This document shows, piece by piece, positions 1 through 10,430 of a DNA stretch of 64,000 bases; position 1 is the first letter of the stretch; the number at the start of each line of letters is the position of its first letter. Origin of the DNA: Misgurnus anguillicaudatus (lineage: Eukaryota; Chordata; Actinopteri; Cypriniformes; Cobitidae); the NCBI RefSeq assembly GCF_027580225.2, contig NW_027395283.1, positions 8,938,001 to 9,002,000 on the forward strand. Reading direction: 5' to 3'. Position numbers and translations under genes: made by a program. The notes beneath the pieces are model-generated. The model was not told the origin of the DNA and did not search any database. It worked only from the letters and a program-made list of their open reading frames with translations.

Positions 1-101
1 AAGCAACATCCTAAGGTAGGAAAGGTATACCTGTAGTTAAGGTTTACCTTAAGAGTCTTCGCAGCGCGCTAAGAGAGAACGTTATCGGAGAACGCAGCCC
101 T

Positions 102-673
102 GGGCCCGGTTCCCCGATAACGCTCACTCTTAGCAAGCTAAGAAGGCTCAAAAAGATATATCTTAGCAAAGTTGTTTATGTTCCTAAGTGTGTTCCCCGA
201 AGTGTCTCTTAGGAAGCTTCTTAACACGCTGCCTCTAAGTACGACGTAACAATGTCGCTGTCCCGAGTGAAGGTGCTGAATTATTTGCGATCGATCTCTC
301 AGGGATCGATTCTCCACTTCACGCGAAGGTGCATTACGGCGTTAAGAAAGACAACACGCTCTATACAAATGGAACATTACTCAAATTATTCCAGTAACAT
401 TTATTTTAACATAGTATAAGTTATCCGTCAAATATAGACTATTAATTAAATTATAAAATTGTCAGTAATACAGGTAGACGAACCGGGTATTCCTCGCTAA
501 TCATCCACGTTAAACATGGGTTTAACGACTTTAAAAAATATTTAATACCCTTTTATACTAATGGTAATGTACTACGATCAGAATTGATTGGCAAGCAGCT
601 GCAGTTACTTCTGTTTAATGCGGTATTGCTGGCCATTGTTTAATGTTTTCAATAAAAAGCAATATCTACAATG

Positions 674-730
<57 letters not shown>

Positions 731-1729
731 AGATACAGAATTATGGTCTGAGAAGATCCAGCAGCTCCATAATGGGTTGTCTTGGGAGGCAATTTTTTTA
801 TTTAGCCACGTCAGGCAAATTGTCAAAAGGTTTTAAGTGTTGCCGAATAAAAAAATTGGCATGGACTAAACGGTTACGGGGTTACCGGTGTTGTGTGAAA
901 GTCTGTTCCCCCTGTGTTTCCCTTTAGTTTAGTCTTTTTATCGCGTTTTTATCACATTATATGTTTATTCTTTAAATACATTGAAAGTTTTAATGGCTAC
1001 TGAGATGTATATGTGTGCATTTATGTAATGTATCTTGACTGTTCTTGATTGTAAGTCAATTATTTTTACAGTATGAATCATATTATATGTATAATATATA
1101 TTTATTATGTATGGAAACATAACAGTTTTAAAACAAACAGTAGAGAAAAAAAGAAAAGAAAAAGAGAGGCTATATATGTTAAAAGACATAAAACTGTCAA
1201 ATATGAAATATTTAATAAATTGTTTAATAGAATACATGATATTATTGCTTTTTAGTATAACCAATTGAAATCTATAATCTTTCTAAATAAATTATAAATG
1301 TAACGTGATGAAGACGCTATAAACATATAGGCAACAGACTTCAATGAGGAACAAACACTGGCGCCGTCTTTGATGCATTAGTTCTGATACCAAATAAAGT
1401 CAACTGCATAAATAGCCCTGTATCCATTGCAAACATATTTTATTATAAGTCTTAAAAATGTCCATAACATAAAATCATTGTCAGCATACCATAGTTTGAC
1501 TTGTACTGCGCTGCACTGATTTCTAAAGACTGCGGCGTTAGCGTTTTGCGCTCAAACCACGCTAAGAGAGAGCTTACGAATGGTCCAGACCAACCTTACG
1601 AAAGTGTGACTTACAGAAGATATACTTAGCGTACGAACGTTTTGGGAACCGTGCCATAGAGTTAAGAGAGAGGTTAAGGAATAGGTTAAGAACTACTTAG
1701 CGATAAGAACGTTTTGGGGAACCGGGCCC
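102..1729. mobile_element. DNA transposon remnant with GGGCCCGGTTCCCC termini
   Basis: The ends are inverted copies of each other: the left end reads gggcccggttcccc, then a gataacg and cttagc tract, and the right end (1695-1729) is its reverse complement with a few changes, ending ggggaaccgggccc. Ends of this type recur in fish DNA transposons, but I cannot name the family. No transposase can be read inside; the short ORFs at 965-1264 are A/T-rich low-complexity sequence. The interior holds a GA microsatellite and otherwise AT-rich unique-looking DNA. No clear target-site duplication is visible. Confidence 0.5.
676..727. repeat. (GA)n microsatellite
   Basis: An uninterrupted run of about 26 AG dinucleotides. 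It lies inside the transposon remnant and creates the serine/leucine-rich shadow ORF seen on the minus strand. Confidence 0.97.
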
Positions 1730-1953
1730 AGATTTCTAAAGACTGCTGTACAGTGGCAGCGATAGCGTTTTGCCCTCAAACAACACTAAGAGAGAGCTTA
1801 CGAATGGTCCAGACCAACCTTACGAAAGTGTGACTTACAGAAGATATACTTAGCGTACGAACGTTTTGGGAATCGTGCCATAGAGTTAAGAGAGTGGTTA
1901 AGAAATAGGTTAAGAACTACTTAGCGATAAGAACATTTTGGGGAACTGGGCCC
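1518..1953. repeat. Two-copy tandem duplication of the transposon right end (~215 bp)
   Basis: The segment starting gatttctaaagactg occurs at 1518 and again at 1731. Each copy runs through the same aagagagagcttacg and acttacagaagatatac landmarks to a terminus close to ggggaaccgggccc. Copies are about 213 and 223 bp with few differences. The second copy means the transposon terminus is present twice in direct orientation. Confidence 0.85.
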
Positions 1954-3720
1954 TGATCAGTAAGCAGATACATCAGCAGTCTCATGAATAATTATGATGT
2001 TGTGTTGTTAGATTTCCCCTACACACCTGACTGACTTAAGTTACATAACCGTGTAGACAACACACACAAGACATTTATCCTCACCGGGTGTCCACAGAAG
2101 ACAAACACCGAAGAGTCACACAACATTTTGTCCATTATGAACACTGCATCATGATGTGGACGATTCTGAATAAATTCACAAATGCCAGGAATTGATTCTT
2201 AAAAGTTATTTTACAAAATAATAACGTGACGTTATCAGAACCAAAAGGCCGAACTCAACTGCGGGAGGGGTGCTGCACACGGACAGCTTGAGAGCGCGCA
2301 CCGCACGAGCACCCACAGCGGAGCTTACACGAGCAGAAGAGAAAGAAAAAACAAATACATCTAGCCCCATTTGACTCATTATAAACTACAAGAAAACAAA
2401 ATAAATGTTGGGATGATCTTCCTCTGCCTTTTCTCTGTTCAGTGAGCGTCAGGAAGAAACAGCGCCTTTCATTTACAGACTCATCTGATGTGCTAATAGC
2501 GTTTCCAAAAACCTGCCGCTAAATGTTTAGATCTAGATAAGAACATGAATATACTTCTGTAAAAATATGCACATCATTTATTATTCAGACGGAGGCGCTG
2601 GGTGTGCTGCATTAGATAAATACAGTAATACTGCCAAAATCACTGTGTATAATGATGATGATTAGACGATATGTCAGATACAGTTACATATCGATATACC
2701 GGTTAACATATTAATGATATATGTAGATTCTGAATCGATTCATGAGGATCCAAACGATTCCCACCCCTAATGAACACAAACACTTGAGGAAATAAGATCA
2801 TGTGTTCAACCTGACAGACTCCAGTCAATGTCTTTGAATATGATTTAATCACGGCTGAATCCTCCTCATCAGAAAGAATACAAGAGTTTATATAGGATAG
2901 ATACATGACAAAGTCACATCATTTATCTCTTATATGATTTATTCTTCATATCTGCAATTCAGAAACTTCTCTCTGTTACCATGCAGACAAAAACAAATTT
3001 AACTTTCTTGATGACCTCAACTTTAACAAGTCATGGGGTTTAAATTAAAATCATTTAACCACACGTAAATCCTCTATTTCAACACATTTTATTGTCAAAA
3101 GCATACAGTACAAATGTTCAAACCTGTAAGGAAAAGACATGTTAGTTATAATTAGTTATGATTCATTTCAATTTCCTTCACAACGTTCAACAAAACTCCT
3201 CTGTTAAAATGTCAGAAAATGTAGTTTGGTGTTTCTTTGATGAAATCTTTGCTGATATTATTGTGTATGAAGAGTTTTTCTCCTCGTCGTGTTGTTTTTA
3301 TAAAGATGATTAAAAACATTCATCCATCATTGACACTGACACACACATTAATAATGTTTTTATAGATGAGTGAAATTGATCTTTAAACACTGTAACATCT
3401 TTAAATGTAAGATCAGAGTTATGTTAACTCCAGCTGATATTCCTCCTGTAATAGAGGAAGATTTTTACATCAAATACCTGATGAGAATTACAAGTGTGAG
3501 TCATGAACTCAATACAGATTTATGAAGAAATGTTCATGTGGTTTAGGACATCTAACACTAATAGTCAGCTGTGTGATGGATTTATTTGTCATTTAAACAC
3601 ACAGTGTCTCAGTTACTGAGGGATTGAAAGAGGAACATTACATGAAGAGATGGAGGTTACAGATTTGTGGACAAACTTTGTAGTTTTGTATAATTCACAT
3701 AAAGTCTCTGTTCTCTACAG
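1954..3720. other. Non-coding stretch upstream of the NLR exon
   Basis: I see no gene here. Around 2650-2769 is a segment ending cgattcccacccctaa, which resembles the end of a fish hAT-type non-autonomous element, but no matching left end was found. From about 2780 the sequence is AT-rich and reads like intron of the NLR-like gene, ending in the pyrimidine-containing acceptor ttctctacag at 3711-3720. Confidence 0.5.
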
Positions 3721-3894
3721 GTTGAGTCAGTGTGATATCACAGATGAAGGTTGTGTTGCTCTGACTTCAGCTCTGAGATCAAACCCATCACACCTGAGAG
3801 ATCTGGATCTGTCTTATAATAAACTCACAGGTTCAGGAGTGAAGCTGATCTCTGATCTAATAGATGATCCACATTATAAACTACAGAGAGTACG
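3721..3894 (+). CDS. LRR exon of an NLR-family (NLRC3/NLRP12-like) receptor
   Basis: NLR proteins are cytosolic innate immune sensors; fish have hundreds with C-terminal LRR units each encoded by a single exon. This exon lies between an acceptor (ttctctacag, ending 3720) and a donor (gtgagt, from 3895) and is exactly 174 bp, or 58 codons, the size of one paired LRR module. Translation gives two ribonuclease-inhibitor-type repeats: LSQCDITDEGCVALTSAL, then LRDLDLSYNKL and a GVKLISDLIDDP stretch. It begins after two bases of a codon and ends after two bases of the next, so the exon is symmetrical. The ORF start at 3650 lies in the intron and is not used. NACHT and further LRR exons are absent upstream within the window, so the gene continues off the left edge or this is an orphan fragment. 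Confidence 0.85.
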
Positions 3895-4181
3895 GTGAGT
3901 AAAGCTCATTAAAATAAATGTTTAAAGTAAACTCATGCAGTGTCATTTAAATCCTAGAATATAAATATTAGAAATAAATGTAAATTGATCTGCTGCTGTT
4001 ATAGTCTGTGTACCCTTTAAACCCAACAAACAGAAAATATGAAGTGTACATGAACAACACTTGATGCTTTGTCAGATCAACACAATAAGAATTCAATCCA
4101 ATGTCTGAGTCTGTTTACTAACTGTGATGTTGAGTTTGTTCACTCCAGGATTTAATACTGTGATCTTACTCTTCTTACACA

Positions 4182-5058
4182 TTATATATGATGTTTGTTA
4201 ATGGGGTTTGTTTGATAGGCCGACACCTCTATAGTTATGCACACTTGACTAGATGTTCATCTTAAACTCTTTTTATAACAACTTGGTTTTTATTTCATGT
4301 TTTAAGCATTATTTATCAAATCATCAGAATACAGACAGAAATAACAACACAAACACAATATATACACAACAGATAAACACAAAGTACAGATGATAAATGA
4401 TAGAGATGAAGATTAGAAAAAAGAAGAGAAAGTCAACTCTTAAAATCTGATGGACACTTCACACAACTCTCTGTCGAGCTTTGACATTGATGCTGTTTCT
4501 CTTTATTTACACGACTGTCAACCTCCAGGACTTTTCAAATAAAGCATCACCTTCATTTTCTTACTGTTTGTGTGTGAACTCATAAAACTGTCAGTGTGTC
4601 ATTATATTATACTACATACATATCAATACATTCATCTCTTACATTGACATCAAATATTCAGAGGAAATAGATGAAATGTGTTTTTGTATTGTTGTAGCTC
4701 ATGTGTATGTGATAAACAGATTGTTGACATGTTTATTATGTTGAAGATTTCATTTCTATCACTGACTGACAGCACTAATAGTTTGTTTTTCTATCTCTTC
4801 ATCTGACACTGATGATGATCTCATCTCTGATTGACTTTCTGTTTTACTTTTAGGACTCACTGGCAACAGTAAGGATGTCTGTCTGATCTTCAGTATGATC
4901 TGCTGGTGAATAAGACGACACAATAGTGACATCACTTCCTCTTAACCGTATGAGTTGATTATTCAGTACAGGATCTGATCTGTGACTTTATCTAAATCTG
5001 ACTTTGAAGTGTTGGAGGTAAATCTTCATCCTAACTCAGCTTCTGTCTACACATTTCC
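4182..5058 (+). repeat. Duplicated block, copy A: NLR last intron, terminal exon and 3' UTR
   Basis: 877 bp nearly identical to 13112-13992, in the same orientation and about 8.9 kb apart. Both copies contain the second half of the last intron, the terminal coding exon and early 3' UTR. The main differences cluster around the terminal exon (about 4854-4880). A further related segment follows in each copy (5360-5449 against 20696-20786), interrupted in copy B by other DNA and a LINE. Confidence 0.93.
4854..4872 (+). CDS. Terminal coding exon of the NLR-like gene
   Basis: The acceptor ttttactttttag-type tract ends at 4853. Joining 3894 to 4854 completes a CGG codon and reads T-H-W-Q-Q then TAA at 4870-4872, so the protein would end shortly after the last LRR. 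The phase match (two bases from the LRR exon, one from this exon) is direct evidence that the two exons belong together. The intron is 959 bp. Sequence after the stop is 3' UTR-like with no further ORF; no B30.2 (SPRY) exon is visible before the gene ends. Confidence 0.7.
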
Positions 5059-5589
5059 TATAAGAGCGATTTATCAGTCAGTGTAAGAGGAGCAAGAAAT
5101 CTCATAGGATCATAAACTGAAGTAAATACTGACAAGATTCCTCTTCTTCTACACTGTTGGGGTTTTTAACTTCATCTTAAACTAAAATGTGTTCAAGTTC
5201 AGCACAACATTGAAGACTCGCAGCTCATTTATCTCTAAATCCAAATATTGGACGTCTTTGCTTTTGTGTTCTTCAGGATCTGACTGCAGGACTTTTTGAT
5301 TGATTATGTGATCAATTACAAAAAAGTTCAGACACTGAATGAAATGTAAATAAAATCACAAAGTTTAATAAAATGATAAACTTGATATTTCAGCTTTGGT
5401 CTATCGCTGTTGATTATCTGTCAGACGCTTTTGAACGGCAGAGTCAAACATTACAATAAATTTACAATAAAACACAACACATTCTATGCCTAATTCAAAA
5501 TAAATGTAAAAACAAAACAGTAAATTCATACTCAGTGAACAGTACATTAGGTCATTATTATAATTTGTACAATCTTGAGGTAAAATCCT
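5059..5589. other. 3' flank of the NLR-like gene
   Basis: No gene seen. 5360-5449 is shared with 20696-20786 and marks the far side of the segmental duplication. A short AT-rich tract follows, up to the Harbinger-like element at 5590. Confidence 0.6.
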
Positions 5590-6587
5590 GGGGCCTCATT
5601 TATCAACATTGCGTAGAAAATGTTCTATATTTGTACCTACGAATGAAATTTAGTATGTGCGTAAGTACAAAACAATCGGGATTTATCAAACATGCGCACG
5701 TGGTTGGTATGCACATCAGTAAGTAATCCTTGATGATAAATCCCATTTGTTCTTAAGCACCATGCTCGTGCACGTTGATGGTCATTTGCATTCCGAAACC
5801 CCTCCAATGAACCATATATGGTGACAACACCTCCCGTTATAAGTCACGTGGTTGTGCTTTTTCCCTCACCGCAATAATGGCAAAGAGAGCGAAAAAGAGA
5901 AACTTTACAGACACAGAAACTTGGATGAGGTTAAATCCTTATAACACATACTGTTTGGTTCACTTAATCCGCGAGGAATGACTAACAAAGAAAACAAATC
6001 TGCATGGGAACATGTTACCAGTGAGTTTAATTACATTGGGTACAGTATGAGAACACTCCTAGAAATAAAAAGTGGTTTGACATTAAATTAAAAAACGCGT
6101 CACAGCACACCAACGTGAAATCAGTGCAAATGAAGGAGGACAGACAATGACAGAACTTTCCACCTTGGACAGCAGCATATAACCAGCATCAACGGCGCGA
6201 TCTGAAACGCGCTCCCGGCGGATGGATGATTTCCCAAGTCTTTCAATAACGCAAGATAAGTCATTGCACTGCATTGTCAGCGCTTCATTTATAGTGATAG
6301 ACACCAATTTGACGACAAATCACAAATAAATCATTAACTTCAACAATGGTTTGCTGTTACTATACACAAATCATTTTAGCACCTGCTTGTGGATAATAAA
6401 TACACACTTCTTTACACACTGGGGATGATTCTGTGTAGTATCGCTATTCTAGCACTAGATGCTCTGCGTACAGATACTCAGAGGTGTGCGTATATTTACA
6501 CACATTTCTACGTATAAGTGCAATTTGATAAATTACACACTTTGCGTAAAACTTCTGTGTATATGCACGCTTGATAAATGAGACCCC
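5590..6587 (+). mobile_element. Harbinger-like DNA transposon, non-autonomous (~1 kb)
   Basis: Inverted ends GGGGCCTCATTTATCAACA at the left and the reverse complement of GGGGTCTCATTTATCAAGC at the right. The subterminal regions are also inverted relative to each other, rich in gcgta and tacgta motifs. The interior encodes a decayed Myb/SANT-like protein (5877-6150), which PIF/Harbinger and ISL2EU elements carry beside their nuclease. No nuclease gene remains, so the copy is non-autonomous. Confidence 0.65.
5877..6150 (+). pseudogene. Decayed Myb/SANT-like (NAIF1-type) DNA-binding protein of a Harbinger element
   Basis: From ATG 5877 the reading is MAKRAKKRNFTDTE, the usual start of the Harbinger-associated Myb-like domain. 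Further on, in another frame, come TNKENKSAWEHVTSEFN, MRTLLEIK and, after a frameshift, WFDIKLKN, which match the second and third helices. At least two frameshifts or small deletions break the ORF and no long ORF survives. In intact elements this protein binds subterminal DNA and recruits the nuclease; this copy cannot be functional. Confidence 0.6.
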
Positions 6588-6802
6588 TGAACTCCATCAA
6601 AGACGTCTGAACGTCAGGTGTTGTTTTAAAAATGACCGCTTGAGGCGCTTTGGAGGCGTTTATGTGCTTTGGTTGCTACAATACTTGCTATAGTATTTTA
6701 CAAGCTTGATAGCATTGTTTGTCTCGTGAATATACAGCATAAATTGGTGACAAGGATGAAGTTTGTGAGAGGAGGAAGACTAGATGAGTATAAAGCAGAA
6801 AA

Positions 6803-8434
6803 TGAGTCCTGGGGTCCGTTCTTCGTACGTGGATTACTCGGTTAGCTGGATTTGATTGTTGATGATTTGGCTTGATCTTGGATTATTTGGTTCTTCAAAG
6901 CTCATCCTAGAGTTGCTGTCATAGCAACCGGTCCATAAGATTAAACCTGCTCGGGAGCAGACTTATTTCTTGTAAACAAGATTAGTTTGTACCTTTTTAA
7001 GCGGATGTGATACAGAAAGTCTGACGCAGTTGTGTATTCTCCATTATACGAGAAATACGAGAAGAGCTTTTCAAATTCAACACGTAATAAAAAAGTATAG
7101 AATAAATCTTTTAGCGATGTTATTTAAAAAATATATAATAAAACAAGTATATTTTTTCTGTACTTGTGCAACTTGTTTTTGTTTAACAGATTTGATTATC
7201 ATTAAATGAATGACAAGACAAACATGCTGATCAATTTCATTTTAAATTTATTTAAATTGTCATTAATAAAAACAGCAATCAATCATACCCAGCAGTAATA
7301 TATGTTATAATATGTACAATAAAGACTATTACTCGGTGTGAAATAAGTTTCCTTTGAATAAATTCATCTCCGATATTAGTTTTGTCTTTAGATTGTCAAG
7401 TAGGCTTAAGGGTTCTTGTAGTAATTTCTCTGTTATATAAACTCTGAATACAAAGATGTTGCCCTGTCCCTTTCCTGTGACAAAAAATGACAATAACCAA
7501 ATAAGTTTTTTGCACATATTTTCACATATATTTATCTTCTTTACTACACTTTTCTGTGCAGACTCAGCAGATGCAGGACTTTCAGTTAATGTGGACTCCT
7601 GCTAATATTGTTGTAGTCAGAAATCAGTTATATAAGAATAATGCAATTGAAGTAAACTTATTTAACCAATTGCATATAGTTTCTGTCTGAGAGGATTTCT
7701 TTGCTGTCCTGTGCATTGCTCAGAAACAGTTGCACTTTATAATCTTTTGATGTAGAATAACATTTACATTCACTTACTGCACATCATACTTCATTTAACA
7801 CATTATTGGGAACTGCTAAAAGTGTTGCATTGGATGTGAGTTTAAGAAAGAGCAACTGCTCCAGAGATGATCTGCACAATCATTCAGTTTAGAGACATCA
7901 CCCCTCCCAGCACATCACATGAAGATGGAGGACCACCACCTGTTTTTATTCTGCTTTTTATGTTGCTGTTTCAAACAGACAAAATAGCATTGAACTGTTT
8001 TTAAAAGAGACTTAGGAGCATCAAAGTTTAAATCAAGCATATAAAGATATCAAGATGATATTTTTACAGAATATTTTACATTATTTATGGTGATTTTATG
8101 TACAAAAGTAGCTTTAACTGGGATTCTAAATTCAGTGTCATAAAAAGTTCACAACCTTCCATCAATAGCTCTCAGACTGCAGGGGTTAAAAATGGGCGTG
8201 TCAATAACAACATTGCTGATCAGTGTTTTTGCTATCGATATGTATTGCCTTTTCATGCAGCGCACAAACACGCAGTCATCTCAGATAATTCAATCCTGCC
8301 ATACTAATCATCAACAGCAGTGGTGTTCAAAGAACCGGATAAGCGAGATATAATTAGCGAGATCTAAACATCTCAGATGTCTCATTTGATCGTGGATGTA
8401 TTAATCGACGTACGAAGAACGAACCCCAGGACTC
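6803..8434. mobile_element. DNA transposon with GGGGTCCGTTCTTCGTACG termini
   Basis: The left end at about 6803 reads gagtcctggggtccgttc followed by ttcgtacgt; the right end (8405-8434) is acgtacgaagaac then gaaccccaggactc, its inverse. Both also share a GATTA/TAATC-type subterminal stretch. The interior (about 7000-8300) is AT-rich; no transposase is readable and the short ORFs (7329-7517, 8098-8307) match nothing I recognise. The palindromic flanks gagtcc and ggactc look like part of the inverted repeat rather than a TSD. Family not determined. Confidence 0.6.
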
Positions 8435-8489
8435 TTCTACTATAAACTCATGCTGTTGTAATAGATGCAGTATGAAGTTTATCAATGTC

Positions 8490-9148
8490 TTACTGTTGCT
8501 CTTTCAGTATTTATGATATCCCGAGCTATGTGATCCCAAGTGAATTTCAGATTTGTCTTTTTTGGTCGACATACTGCATTATCTGAATGTGGATCTGCAG
8601 GGGAAGTTAAAGATGGTGCCTGACCTGGTGCAGTGTTTTCACATTTATCAACAAACTCAAAATGCATCTACAAAAGAGTTAACAGATTTTCCATCTTTGT
8701 TAAAGTGTACAAGCAGCAGAGGTTGTAAACAAGTGTACTGAACTGTATGCAACACTGCTTGAAAATCTCAAACAGAGTTTTGAGGACAGATTCTCATCAA
8801 CACATTCACTGCTGAATCATTGTTTAAAAGTCCCTTTAGTGGAAGATAAAGCAGCATCTCAGCTTGAAATGATTGTACATTCTGAGGATGACAGACTTAA
8901 ACATGTTCTAAGGGAAGAAACTTTGGGGTTTTGGAAATATCTCAATGTTAAAAGGCAGCACTAAAACTATTGTCTATGTTTGGGTCAACTTACATCATGT
9001 GAATCACTTTTTTCAACACCGAAACAAGTGAAATCAAAGCATGGCTCTGTCCTGACTAACACACATGTGAAAGAATTACTACAAACTGAATACAAGCCAG
9101 ACTTATCAAAGATTGTGGAAAACAAGGAATGTCAGGTCTCCCACTGAG
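8490..9148 (+). pseudogene. Broken hAT-type transposase (GTF2IRD2/EPM2AIP1-like), C-terminal part
   Basis: 8553-8741 contains FLVDILHYLNVDLQGK and DLVQCFHIYQQ, typical of the central region of the hAT-derived family that includes GTF2IRD2 and EPM2AIP1. After a stop near 8741 the next part (about 8745-8960) gives LLENLKQSFEDRF and FWKYLNV. Around 8970-9148, after an inserted base, it reads LSMFGSTY, CESLFSTPKQVKSKHGSVL and YKPDLSKIVE, the hAT C-terminal dimerisation region, ending at TGA. Several frameshifts and stops are present. The N-terminal half is missing, perhaps displaced by the transposon at 6803-8434. Confidence 0.7.
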
Positions 9149-9743
9149 TCAAGTAAAAAGGGAAAGGCTGATACAAACATTCAAATCCATGAAAACTATT
9201 GTGTATGTAATTACAAATTCTAATAAGCACTTAATTGTAAAAGTCCTTGTGAGAGACATTTGTTGTGTGGCTCTTTGAAAAGGTTCGCCACTCCTGGCAT
9301 TGGGTTGTCCCATGTGAAAGGAACAAATGACTCGGAGGACCCGAAGATGCGACAGGTGAACTAATCAATTCTCTTTCCGGCACAGAACCAATACATGTCA
9401 TGCAGGCACACAAAATGAATGAATCACTCTGCGAGACAACTCGTTCCCGAGTCATACTAAAGATTCGTTCAAATTGAAGGAATCGTTCATGGACGACCCA
9501 TCACTAGACGACAGGCTGTACAGCAGCTTTGAGGAAAATGAAAGTTTAAACTGTCAAAACTTTAAAACGCATGCAAACAATACACTTTCAACATAAGAAT
9601 GCAATTATCCCTGATAGCTATGTGTTGTATATGCTGTTTGATGGGGATGTGAAGACACGTTGCGTTGTTAGGACCGGAGAGTGTCCTTATAGAAAATACA
9701 CACGTCTCTGTAGAAATCCAATTTGTCCACGGATCTGGGGCCT
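9149..9743. other. Non-coding stretch with a hAT-like end fragment
   Basis: No gene is supported. About 9455-9505 (attcgttcaaattgaagg, cgttcatggacgacccatca) resembles the end of a fish non-autonomous hAT element. The 107-residue ORF starting at 9571 runs through unrelated repeat sequence and into the next element, so I do not treat it as a gene. Confidence 0.45.
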
Positions 9744-9944
9744 AGGGTGGACATTCATGCCAGTTCCACCCGACACGTCTCGAACATGTTTTCGGGTGCG
9801 TTCTCCGGAAGTTGCGTTGGTCGACCACATACGTCATCAAGGTTTAATATTTCGGGTTCAATTTCAGAAAAGCAACCGTTACATTTCAAGGTAAGAATGA
9901 AACTACAATGATTGTATGTCTTAAAAGAAATAAATCTTTATTTT

Positions 9945-10430
9945 TGTCAAGATTTGGGGAACACAAGACACGAACCCAGATGCGGACGTAACAAAAAAGG
10001 GATTTATTATAAAAACAGGGGAAAAAACAGGAAAACAAAACCCACGAGGGGGCAAAACAAGACTGGGAAAACACGACACTAAACTAACACGAAACTTTAA
10101 CAACACTAACAATAAACTCTTCAACAGATTTAAACAGATCAAGACTAAAAACATCAAAAAACTTACAGGAACCGACAGGGCATGAGACAAGACGAACGTG
10201 CACTGGACAACAAACACAAGGACTCTTAAATAGGGAGAAAGTAAATTACATACACCTGAAAATAATCACGAGTAAGGGATCGGGGAAAAAGTGACGAGAC
10301 CCGGGAAATGCGTGGTCGGAATAAACCAATACTACAACCACCCATTTCCCACATAGAACATATGTACTGTCAGAACCCTGCCATGCTAAACTAGATTAAA
10401 ATACCAACAGGATCCGGCAGGATTCTGACA
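9945..10430 (-). repeat. 3' LTR of the non-autonomous LTR element
   Basis: On the minus strand it runs from TGTCAGAATCCTGCC to AAATCTTGACA. A poly(A) signal (AATAAA) lies near its 3' end around 9985-10005. It is identical to 11918-12403 apart from one base. Confidence 0.95.

Noticed and set aside
965..1264. 99-codon minus-strand and 60-codon plus-strand ORFs
   Set aside because: A/T-rich low-complexity sequence inside a transposon remnant, with no conserved motif.
3650..3720. N-terminal extension of the LRR ORF (from the Met at 3650)
   Set aside because: A consensus acceptor at 3711-3720 and exact 174-bp exon size show that this part is intron.
8098..8307. 69-codon ORF inside the 6803-8434 element as a transposase remnant
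   Set aside because: No transposase motif and typical intergenic codon content.
9231..9911. ORFs of 62-107 codons at 9231-9455, 9571-9894 and 9723-9911
   Set aside because: They cross repeat boundaries and the inverted-repeat element; no domain or splice context supports them.
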